This document shows positions 48,701-58,527 of a stretch of 64,000 nt of DNA, in pieces (within the stretch, counting starts at the first letter, position 1; the number at the start of each line of letters is the position of its first letter). A model generated the notes under the pieces. The model had not been told where the DNA came from. It saw only the letters and a program-made list of their open reading frames with translations, and searched no databases. A program made the position numbers and the translations under genes. The stretch comes from Buxus sempervirens (Eukaryota > Streptophyta > Magnoliopsida > Buxales > Buxaceae), in the NCBI GenBank assembly GCA_947561395.2, contig OX387191.1, positions 40,179,439 to 40,243,438 on the forward strand, given 5' to 3'.

Positions 48701-49157
48701 TAGTGGCGTTAGAATCAGTGCGAGATTCCTTATTCACTGAATTTCAGTTTAGCAGCAAACTCGAGTTTTTTAGCAGAAGTGCTGGGCCACGTCCGGGAGC
48801 CGATTTTGCTCATATTTCCTTATTCGGGACTCCGATTCCAGCAAACTCAGTTGCGTTGGAATCGTGTTGAGATGCTCTTTCTGTTGGTATCAAATGAGGT
48901 AGCTGATCTGGGGTTTAGCAGAAAGTCAATTTCTGCTTTTCTCAGATTTGACCAGTCCATAAGTTCTTCATCCGGACTCCGATTTGAGCAAACTCTGTTC
49001 CATTAGAATCGTATCGGAATCCTCTTTCCAATGGTAGGAAGCATGGTGACTGATTTGCACCAGATAAAAAGTCAACTTTTTTACTTTCTCAAGTTTGACT
49101 TTTCAATTAAAATTTCATTTTCTGCATTTTGGGAGGTGCAAAAATGAGGTACTTACA
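45751..49157 (-). mobile_element. Solo LTR, family X copy C
   Basis: A 3407-bp insert in the LTR of element R. On the minus strand it starts TGTAAGTACCTCATTTTTGC and ends GGTACGCACA. Flanks are ATGTG (45746-45750) and ACGTG (49158-49162), 4 of 5 identical. TATA-like TTATAAAAAG is at 48274-48283. The leader donor ACCCAAG|GTGAGC has its GT at 47990-47991. A hairpin row lies at 46797-46900 and a palindrome GAATTCTCCA/TGGAGAATTC at 48395-48416. Confidence 0.9.
46797..46900 (-). repeat. Hairpin row (X copy C)
   Basis: Units 46836-46860 (GTATCTGGC/GCCGGCTAC around ATCTTTT) and 46875-46899 (TGATCTGGC/GCCAGATCA around CTGAGTT, perfect) are 39 bp apart. A right arm GCCGGTTAC at 46813-46821 fits a third unit at the same spacing whose left arm has decayed. 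The arm core in this copy is CTGGC/GCCGG or GCCAG. Confidence 0.85.
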
Positions 49158-49889
49158 ACGTGATTTCTATCCAGTCTCCTACATCCAAACTGTAGTAAGA
49201 AAGGATAATTTAGGATCCCTCTCACTGCTTCCTGTCGCAGTGACACTTTAGGCTATTACTTACTCTGATTGAAGTAAAAACCCTGCCACCGGCTAGGAGG
49301 TTGCAACCGCCCCTGGCTCCTAGTCCTGTACTCCGATTACGACTACAAGGTTATGAGCAGCCGGTCCCGAAACCATCTTTCGTCAAACTAGGTGATTGTC
49401 GGAACATTGGCTAAGTAGTATTCTTGGGTGAACCCCCGAATTGACTTTGTTAGCAGAGGCCCCCCTACTTCCTTTCCTTATACTCTGATTATGGCTATAA
49501 GGTTAGGAAAGGCCGGTACTATCAACCTAGTTGATTTTTTTTTTTTTTGTTTATTTCCTTTTGAGTTACTTGAGGATTTGTTGTAATTAACGGTTGCATT
49601 TCTGGCAACCGATTTCTAAATAAAGTATATTCTTATCGCCTACTACCGCTTTCAAACACGAATAAGAACCCAAACAAAGACCGAACCCCTTGTCTTTATT
49701 CAATAGTCTGATCAATTTTATTACAGGTGATTTACAATACGGCTAGACTGACGTCGGTTTAGACCTAGAACAGGTGCCCAGGGTCAGGATCTGACCCGAA
49801 TTATTGTATCGAAAGATACTGGCACGCCCGCATAAAGACACATCATCCCCACGGCCACGTGTCGAGCCCGGACCAATTTGAGACCAACA

Positions 49890-50382
49890 GGTGCGTAGAC
49901 TGATATCCATTCACGGGTTATTTGGTCTTTAGGCCTTTCTTCTTGAACCTTTATCTTAAAAGAAAAAATCTGGGAATTCGATCACTGTGAGCGTCATTCA
50001 TCAAAAACCAAACAAGATGATTGTGAACAACTAAACACAAACATGAAAGCCAAAAAAGAAAATAAAATCGAACAAAACCAACGAAATATACACTTGAGAA
50101 ATGAGGAAGAAGAAACGACGATGAGATAGGAAGAGCCATACCAAGATGGTTCATTGCTGTTGTTTTGTGAATCTCAAAGGAAAACCACAGAAAGAAAAAC
50201 ATGAGGGAGGGTCGAAACTATCTGCCCCTAGTGGAAAACAAAAGCAACACTAACCAAACATGACTATTGCTATAAAAAAAACATGATTTTGATTGAAAAA
50301 GCAAAAAGCAATGTCAAACACAGCCTTAAGCTTTGCATTTAATCATAACAATCATGGTATTTTATCAACAGGGGAAGAAGAT
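49890..50382. other. Intergenic DNA between element R and the dioxygenase 3' end
   Basis: About 490 bp with no coding signal. It presumably contains the 3' untranslated region of the minus-strand dioxygenase, since its stop codon is at 50383-50385. Text near 50310-50335 (tgtcaaacacagcc) resembles a hAT-type MITE terminus, but I find no matching partner. Confidence 0.4.
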
Positions 50383-53300
50383 CTATTGAATTAGGAGGGC
50401 ATCAACATTTCGTTTCCCTTCTGGGCCCTTGCTGTACCATGAAGCAACATAGTCTGCATAGACAACCGAATGATATCGGGTAGGAGAGAGCTCAGTGATG
50501 AGTTCAGCAGCTGGTGATAGTTTCCTGGTCTTGGCAGGGTCATGAAATGTTGCAATCGAAAGTCGTGCTCTATTATCATTTGTGATAGCTCGATGTTGAG
50601 AACTTCTATACTCCCCATTGGTAATGATCTATAGGTGAAAGAAAAATTAAGTTAATTTTCTCTCTTAATAAGGGAGAAAAAAATTTAATACAAGCAAAGA
50701 TAACTTTAGAATGCAACATAAATTTGTGTAAAATGCTCAAAGCAACAAGTAGATGCACGTGTTCAAATCCATGGCTTTGTACGCATCACTCTTCTATCCC
50801 AAATAGCCACTCTAGCTCGTAAGGATTTATATTGAGAATGTATATCATGTTTCTTTTTCCTAACGCAACAACATCAAATGCTTACACTTTCTGGGAAGCA
50901 CTAAGATTCATTAAGTTTACAAGGAAGGACGAAACCGGAACTGCAATGCTACTTTACAATACAAAAGAAAGGCACGTAATCAATTCAACATCAAGTTTAC
51001 ACACCACAGATCTACAGGGTGAAGTCCGTTTCCTGTTTGCCAGGTGATCAGTTTTACAAGCTTCTCTATTGATACTATCAACATAACACATGCAACTTTG
51101 AATGGTACAGAAGATGACGATGCCAGTTTTGTTGGGCCAGAATACACTTCCCAAGAAACTAGAATATCATAAAAATAATTCATAGACCAATATCTTCCAT
51201 ATTCCACTTCATATCAACATGCTGGGGCACGCATCCATTGTCACTTCATACATCATATATAAGAAACATGAAACTGAATAAAATTCACATTCAGATAAAT
51301 GTCTTTGAAATGGTCCAGAGATTATTAAGAAATTGGTAACTAAAATCAGAATCCCCAATGCCAAATATCTTCTAAAAGCTCCCCACTTGCAACCTTAAAT
51401 CAAAATACCCATCAAGAAAAAATTCAAATTAACAAAAACTGCCTATCATAATGCAATTGCATATCCCTGGGATGAGCTGCCATCCAACAACATGGAAGAG
51501 TGCCATATTTGATACAATGGGTTGCCTCCACAATTCTCTCTCTCCTTCCACTGCATATCTCAAATGTAATTTTCCCATAGAGTTTTGTAAACCATGCCTC
51601 CACACACACCAACAAAAACTAATGCCACCACAAAAATGGGTCCAACCCAACTCCACCCATCACCTCATTAAATGTTTACTACAAAAGTTTGCTATATCTA
51701 TTTATCACATGAACCCTGAAAAATTATCTTTAATTTATGCTGCTGAATCCTCTAGAAACAATGCAGTGACCGGTAAGTAAGGGTTAGCTAAAGCCTCCTT
51801 TAAAAACATCTTATAACAATGATTGCTAGCAAAGGTGACATGAAAGAGGAAGAATGCAAGCAAAGAAGCTAATCCAATAAAGTAGGATCTATCAAGCTAC
51901 ATAGAATATCAAGACTTTAACTGAGAAGAGGTTACAGTTGGCAGATGTTGTGAAAAGAAAGAAAATTTATGCAATGTACTCATAAGACTAAATATAAAAG
52001 AGACAAGGTTGGAAAGGTAGATGAGTATAAATTCATGACCTAGATTTGACTTTGTCCATTGATCTGGGTCAGCATATTTATCAAATATCAGTGCTTTGGT
52101 GTTTTCCTAAAGGTGGGGCTTTGGGTCAGAAAACACACAATCAAACAATTATAAACCCTAATCTCTTTTTTCTCTTATGCTCACTCATCCCAATGCATTA
52201 TTCTCTCCTCTCACATCTCTTTTTCCCCTTTTCACTCTCTGCTACACCTATCTCTATCTTGTCTCTTTGTCTTTCACCTGCCTCTCTTCTTCACCCTTCT
52301 CATCTCTTTCTCTTGTCTCATTCTAATCTCTCTCTCACACTTTTCTCTCACATTTTAGTTACCGTTCTCATTAGTTTGAAGAAAAATAAAAAGCCAGAGA
52401 AACCCTAAAAGAAAAAAAAAGAATTGGATCAACTAAAGGTACAGGGATTTATTTTTCTCTTCATTTGCTTGATGTGAATACATTTAGCTAGGTTTAATTC
52501 AACTAGGTGGATTTAATTAGTTCATAATTATAATTTTAGGGAGTAGTATTGTTGTAGAGATTCGTAGTATTTACTTACCAGAATATTCTTCTCTCTACAT
52601 TCTCGACTTGAGCAAAATTAGGTTTAGTAGATCAATTATTTTCTTATGAATATTTGCAAGTGTTAATCTTCTCTTCAGTTTATTGTTTGGAAAAATTATC
52701 TTGAGACAAGTTTAATTGAATCAAAACTGTTATTAATGATATGTGAATTTTTCTATTTTGTAGATTTTTAATTTTTTTTTTAAGAGTTGATTGTCAATAA
52801 ATAATTTGGCTAAGGTATAATTTATATAGATAAGAACAGTTAATTCATGGGTAGGAGTGAGAAGCCAGGTGGTTTCTTCTTATGCAGAAAAGAAAGGCTT
52901 AGAATCAGGTCTGTTTGTTGTTTGAAATCTGGTTATAATTGAGCATGCTGATTGACTATTCGAATCTAATTTCCAGGAAACATTGTTTGTTGTGGGCCTT
53001 ATTATGTAAACACAAATTAAAATCTGTCTACAGTAACTGAAGTCGTTAGATTGCGACCATATTTTACCACACTAAGTTTAATGTACAAATAAAGGGTACA
53101 CTTTTAACTTGCATAACCTAGTTCATCATGGGTACTGTCATCACAATTAGAGTAAGCATGATATTGAAATATGATTTTAGAGTTTCAAGATATCTTTGAA
53201 GCAAATTATCTGAATTACCTCAGTCTGGTCAGCTAAAATGACGATGACAGCATCAGAAAGAGGTTGTGCAGTCACCCAGTTGCCATCCTTCAAAACCTGA

Positions 53301-54102
53301 AGACCTCCAACGTCATCTTGTATCAGCAGCGTGATGGCACCCATGTCAGAGTGAGCTTGCAAACCAAGTGTGAGCTCAGGCTGTGGACAGGGTGGGTAGT
53401 AACTGACAGTAATGTTCTGGTAGAATTCCCCAACCAAGTCCTCAATGCAAGAAACTGGAAGGCCGAGCGTTTCTGATATCAGACCTAAAAGCTTCTCGGC
53501 GAGGGTCTTCATCTGAATACTATACTCCATGACAATTTCTCTGTGTAATTCATTCGAACACATGATAACACTTTCAGAACTAAGAGCAATTAACGCAAAA
53601 GAGAAAACCAACCAACCAACCTGTATTTAGGAGGAAAATCAGGCCAGCAATTGGGATTCCGCCGAGAAATGGGCAATGTATGATGATCAAAGTAATCTCG
53701 CCAATCCAAAACAGCGTCTTCTCTCACCAGCATCCGGCTACCGTACCCCTCAGAAGCCGCAGAACTGGGATTACAAGAGTACTTGCACTTCTCTGACATG
53801 GGACAATCGTTAAAGAATGAAAGACCGGCGTTCCTCATATCGTCGAGCAATTGAATTGGGACACCATGGTTCCTGACTTGGAAAGCGCCCCAATCTCTGC
53901 AAGCTCGCTGGATTTCCAGGAGAACGGTACCGGAGTGTTGGGGATCAAAGTGAAAGAGGTCGATCACAGGGATGCCCGGACCTGATGCCTCTGGACAGGA
54001 TTTGGGTCGATTCTCTGGCGGTTGTATGTACAGAGATGGCACGCAGGCTAAAGAGGCCTGTGCAAGGGTTTGCACTCTTACTGCCTCGCCGGCCACTTCC
54101 AT
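50383..54102 (-). CDS. 2-oxoglutarate/Fe(II)-dependent dioxygenase (DOXC type), three exons
   Basis: Exons 54102-53621, 53540-53219 and 50628-50383 join with GT/AG junctions (phases 2 and 0) into an uninterrupted 349-codon frame ending in TAG. The N-terminal DIOX_N part includes DWGAFQVRNHGV. The jelly-roll core has YYPPCPQPELTLGL, the iron ligands His224 and Asp226 (AHSD) and His280 (SQHR), and the 2-oxoglutarate-binding Arg290-x-Ser292 (RLS). Such enzymes hydroxylate or desaturate hormones and specialised metabolites in the cytosol. The sequence looks closest to the SRG1/LBO/jasmonate-oxidase group, but the substrate cannot be read from it. Intron 1 is 80 bp and intron 2 is 2590 bp. It is the only intact gene here. 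Confidence 0.94.
52150..52440 (+). other. Pyrimidine-rich leader-like stretch inside dioxygenase intron 2
   Basis: On the plus strand, opposite the gene, AAACCCTAATCTC is followed by over 150 bp of CT-rich sequence, then AAACCCTAAAAG and a donor-like AAAG|GTACAG near 52437. This resembles a plant 5' leader exon with its first intron. No matching coding exon is found downstream. It may be a transposed promoter fragment or chance composition. The rest of intron 2 shows nothing recognisable. Confidence 0.25.
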
Positions 54103-54349
54103 GATCGAGAGGATATACCAGAGACTTAAAACACGATTTGGGACCTGACGTTCGGAAATACGAATCGAGAAACGGATCCTGAGAGGAGCAATTACGTTAC
54201 CTCCTTGTAGTTTCTTAGAACCGGAGATACCTCCGCTGTGATTTCTGAAAGGACACTTAAATCGCTTATGACACTATTTTATCTCTATTTAAAAACAATT
54301 AAAGAATATGAGACTATTTTATCCCTTATTAAAAACAATTAAAGAAGAA
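54103..54349 (-). promoter_or_regulatory. Upstream region of the dioxygenase gene
   Basis: Only about 250 bp separate the start codon from the hAT-like bracket. I see no convincing TATA box. A 40-bp direct duplication (54269-54308 and 54309-54346, core actattttatc..aaaaacaattaaagaa) lies at its far end. Any distal promoter must lie within or beyond the inserted elements. Confidence 0.45.
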
Positions 54350-56832
54350 GAGGCCGTTTGCTAACGTTTTTTTTTTTTTTTTAACAGTTTGAAAACTAAA
54401 AATAGTTCTAACTGTATTTGGGTTTTTGAAAACAAGTGACAAGAAACCTATTTGGTAACAATCATTTTTTTTTTAGGTTTTTGAAAATAGGTGACAAAAA
54501 ACCCATTTGATAATAATTAATAAAAAACGATTCAAGTTTTCAAAATCAACAAATATGCATTGCACAAATATATAATTTAATTACTTGAATGCAACTAGAA
54601 GAACAAACAATAGAGTGGACAAAAAATAGAGAGTAGAGAATTATCCATGTGTAAAGGAATCAAAGCTTTTGTCAAATCCATGTATTGTAGGATTGAAGTT
54701 GAATCAACTGTTTACACCCACCGTAGCCTGGCGGCAGAATTGAATCTTATGTGGCTACAAATCTCCCTAAATTAGGGAAGTGGGGTTGGTTAATAAACCC
54801 ACCATTACGTAGGAGGTTGGGAAAAAGTCCACAAGATAAAGACTCTCTTTAAAGACATGGAGAGTGGGGTCCTCCACTTCTTAAAAACGTGGAAGGTTTG
54901 TGCAAGGTGGAGTTCAACTTCCTAAGAGTGGGTAGTTGGGAGACTTTGTGTTCAAGCCAAACAGTTTATAAATAGGGACCTGCATACAAGGGAAAGGGAT
55001 CCCTCGATCAACACACAACTACACCAGCTATTTTGGTCTCTTCAGACCCCTTATTCGATCTTATCAGACCACCCTACTCTCATACTATCCTCATAGCATG
55101 AAGTAGTCTATCCTTCTATTGCTTCCAGTCGCAACAACACATGGAGATCCCCCTTACTCCTAGACAAGGCTAAGAAGGTACGCCCTACTCCGATTATGGC
55201 TAGGTACAATCTTAAGAGACGCCCTACTCCGATCACTAGGTACCATCTCACTTACCCCTCAAGCAAGGCTAAAGGCAGTCACGATGTGCACCCCAAAACC
55301 AGTAATCTTCAAGGCAGCCCCCGATCTCTTCTCTCTATGCTACCAATCACGGCCATAGGGAAATAGGCGGCAGGTACTGAGATTTTATTGGTCTTCTTTT
55401 TACTTTTTTATTGATTCTCATTACCACCTATCCTTGAAATGGTCGTCACCCCACATGGCTCATCCATCCTTGAAACAGCCGTCATCCCACACGGCCTTCA
55501 ATTTCTGTAGATTCTACATCAAATGGCCACCACCAACGTGGCCGTCATCAATATTGCCATAAAATTGGGGGAAGATCCTTGGAGGACAAACCCCAATCCT
55601 CTTAGCAATCGCCGGATCAGAAGTCTTCCAATCTACAGGCGGCCAGTCGTATCTGAACCGCAACCAATCTGGTTTTGCGTACCAACGGCGCCGGGGTCAA
55701 AAGTTTCCGACTCCTTCCTTGCATCGGCACAGATGCTGGCACGCTCGCGCACTCATGTGTCCCCGAACCGAGCCTGAAATGATGGTAACACCAACCCATA
55801 AGGCTTTGTTTACATGGTAAAAATGTTTTCTATCTCAGATCTTTGGACGCCACCTGATTCGTCGTGTAATTTAACTCGTAAGCTGAAATGGGTCCCCTTG
55901 ATCTTGAATTGGACACAGGCACCGAACTACCCGTTGAAACACGACTGGTGATCTTAAGGTGGTCGTTGTTCTTGGGCAAAATTGAGTATTTTCTCAAATG
56001 ATCTTTGTTCGTCCCGCGTCCTTCCTATGCGCTTTGAAACTGGAGAAAATCCCTCAATCTCCATTTTCTATAGCCCTTAGAAGAAGCGGAAGAGGAGGAA
56101 GTAGGTGCCTTTGAATTTAGAGAAGAGAATTTCTCGCCTTGATGCTTCTCTTGCTGTTGTTGCTCTGCCAACACGAACTTTGATATCCTGAAAGGGGAAA
56201 GAGATCTAGTCCCTCTATGCCCTGAATTCGAGGTCACCCTCTCTCTCCCTCGCTCTCGATCCGCTCCCTCATGGACCTATTCGATTTGGTACCATTTGTT
56301 TTGTCGTGGTGAAAAAGTATCATGGTACATCCTTTTACATTGCGACATGGATGATCTTGGCGATCTTGGAGGCGAAACGAGGCTCCGACGAGTGGCGAAC
56401 TCATCAAACCCGCCATCGATTTGTGACCTGGGTTCCCTGCCTCAAAGGTCAGATTTTGCCACCCTCAAAGAGATCTTCTGCGGAAAGAGGTCTTACATTG
56501 AGAGAGATGAGAGCTTTGACAGAGAGATGAGAGCTTTGAAAGGGGGTTACATTGAGATAAATGCCTTTGATTTTTGCTTCTTCTCTCACTTGGATGCCCT
56601 GGTCATACTTGCAAGGAAGAGGAATTTTGTCGGAGACAAGAGTTTTGTTTCGAAGAGAAAAGAAATAAGTTATTACAAAAATGTCATCCAACAAAAAACG
56701 ATTCATCGTTTTCAAAAACGGAATTTTTTGGTTTTTTAAAAACATTTTGAAATTTTTTTCAACCAAACACGTTTCGGGTTTTCTATTTCAAAAAACCAAA
56801 AACTGTGTTCAGACACGTTATCAAACACCCTC
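54350..56832. mobile_element. hAT-like inverted-repeat bracket
   Basis: Left end GAGGCCGTTTGCTAACG (54350-54366) and right end CGTTATCAAACACCCTC (56816-56832) are inverted repeats with three mismatches, and both lead into poly-T or poly-A rich 'gttttcaaaaac' text. This resembles non-autonomous hAT termini. Without the solo LTR inside it is about 1.4 kb. No 8-bp target duplication is evident, so the pairing could instead be two ends of different elements. A 21-bp repeat (agagagatgagagctttg) sits at 56501-56540. No transposase is seen. Confidence 0.45.
54709..55790 (+). mobile_element. Solo LTR related to element R (R')
   Basis: A 1082-bp insert from TGTTTACACCCACCG to GATGGTAACA, flanked by TCAAC (54704-54708) and CCAAC (55791-55795), 4 of 5 matching. 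TATA box TTTATAAATAGGG is near 54965-54976. Repeats of ccctactccgat at 55190-55240 are shared with the LTR of element R near 49330-49490. It lies inside the hAT-like bracket, about 0.6-1.7 kb upstream of the dioxygenase and pointing away from it. Confidence 0.75.
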
Positions 56833-57267
56833 GAATTCACTCATGATTTTTAAATTGATTATCAAGACTTTTAAACCTTTAAAAAATTATTTCTATTATA
56901 AAAAATCACACAAGTTAGGGTGAAATTACGGAAAAAAAAAGCCAAGCAAAGAAATAAGGCTAAATTAACTTTGAGTGGTACTTTATGAAACTAATTAAAA
57001 TTCAGTTAGCATATTTCTGACTTTTGACTTTCAATGGTATTTTATGGGTTTTATAAAGCATGAGTGAAATCATACGCCCGCAACATCATTTCTCCTGAGG
57101 ATGCCCCTCTCCTTCAATGCATTTAATGACCCTCTCTCTTGATCAATGCATTTAATGACCCTCTTTATTCACTGATGGAACACTAACTTTTAGTTACACT
57201 TTATGAAAATATTTAAAATTCAGTCGGTTAGGCTTAATTAATACCGATTTCTTTCATGCATGCCCTT
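56833..57267. other. Noncoding stretch, nothing recognised
   Basis: AT-rich. Two diverged direct copies of an actttatga...aaaattcagt phrase (near 56980 and 57200) and two of tgcatttaatgaccctct (57118, 57146) are the only visible structure. Confidence 0.4.
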
Positions 57268-57668
57268 ATACCTTATTTACAAAGCCCACCAAGTACACTG
57301 TGGGTCTTCCAACGGGGCCCACCTAACCAGACTCAGATTACCTAATTAATCAAGATAAAAGCAATTAAAGGGACCCACACCACTCAGGTGGTCCCGCCAG
57401 ACTTAACCAAACTGCATATCGGATTAGGGATCGGGTGAGGCCAAAGTGAGCTGACTCAAACCAGGATAAACCTAAGGGACCTGTCACCCGATGGGGTGGA
57501 CCGGGGTGTCTACGGACTTCCCCGGACCACAACCAAGACCCTACTTAGAATCTCAAAGCCGCAAACCAAAAGCCCTAATAGAAAGGTTAGGCACCCAGGT
57601 GTCCGCCTGCATCCCATCAGGCGGTGGCGACTCCAAATTTCCCGTGCCGCATTTCCGACGCGCGCACA
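57268..57668 (+). mobile_element. LTR fragment, family X copy E (3' end)
   Basis: About 400 bp matching the 3' end of family X in LTR sense: cttccaacggggcccacct, then ccagacttaacc, a gggtgtctacgg block, ggcggtggcgactcc at 57621-57635, and terminus GCGCGCACA at 57668. The 5' remainder is missing. Confidence 0.78.
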
Positions 57669-58527
57669 ACGTGTGAGTTGTGTCTAGCGGGCATAGCTGT
57701 ATATGGATCCATTGGCTAAGCTAGATAGTGGAGGGGTATTTGTTTGGGTTGATTACTCCAAATTTGCGCTCGTGCTTTCTTTGCAAGTTAGTTTGCATTG
57801 GGAGATCTTCATGTCTGTAGGATCTCATTTCATGTTTGTGTTGCTGGTAAGTACCTTGTATGTGTAGATAAGTGGCCATCTCCATGTATTGATCAAGGTG
57901 CTGCATGCTGGTAGTACGTGCTGAACTTCATAAGTTTCGTGCACAATAAGTCGATGTCTATGCCTCTTACTGTTAGACTAAGATTCGGGTTTAAGGATAT
58001 TTACTAGCTTCGCTCATAAGTCTCATGGTGGCGTAGTGAATGAAGAGTATTTGTTCAAAGACTTATCTTCATGAGTGTTGTGATGTCACATGTGGTTTTA
58101 TGTATATTTTATCGTTTATATTGAAATTGTATACATGGACTTGAATTATTGCTTTTGCTTTGATTTATCATTATACCTCATGACTATTTCATAAAGAGAC
58201 TGTTCAATTGCATGTACCTTGCTACTTGTTGAGATTTATATCTCACTCCAGTTTTCCCCTATTTTTCAGGTATGCTTGGAGTGATCGTCAAGTTTGGGGT
58301 AGTGTACTCATAGGTAGAATTGTGGTCATTACCATAGAACACATTCAGAATAAATAGATTCTCATTGTAAATTAATTTGATTAAATTGAATTAAATATGC
58401 TATGCTTCCAATTGTACTCTAATATAATTAAAAGTTTTAAATTCCGCATAAATTTAAGTTTGTTTTGACCCCCAGATTTTTAGAAACACTTCGTGTTTGG
58501 TTGTTGAACTGAATCCAGGACATTACA
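57669..58527 (+). mobile_element. LTR fragment, family Z copy 2 (3' part)
   Basis: Homologous to 26720-27772 of the family Z solo LTR: tgtctagcgggcatagc, ttgctacttgttgagattta, ctcactccagttttcccct and the terminus CCAGGACATTACA at 58527. It is cut on the left by LTR copy E and is inserted in a gag fragment, whose reading starts immediately to its right. Confidence 0.72.

Larger units (their letters stand above)
45314..49889 (+). mobile_element. 3' LTR of element R (interrupted by LTR C)
   Basis: Starts TGTTTACACTCGCCATAG and ends about ...GAGACCAACA at 49889. Without the X copy C insertion it is about 1.16 kb. TATA box CTATAAAAGGCAC lies near 45665-45677, and AATAAAG near 49619 may serve in polyadenylation. 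A related solo LTR at 54709-55790 has the same start and a comparable length, which supports both ends. The right boundary is placed by that comparison. Confidence 0.75.

Noticed and set aside
55523-55777. 84-codon plus-strand frame near 55.6 kb
   Set aside because: It lies within the 3' half of the R-like solo LTR, where ggcgccggggtc also appears. A primer site at that point was considered, but the LTR ends and duplication place it inside the LTR.
54350-56832. Mutator or CACTA identity for the inverted-repeat bracket
   Set aside because: No 9-bp duplication and no CACTA terminus; the ends look hAT-like. Even that is held at moderate confidence because no 8-bp duplication is visible.
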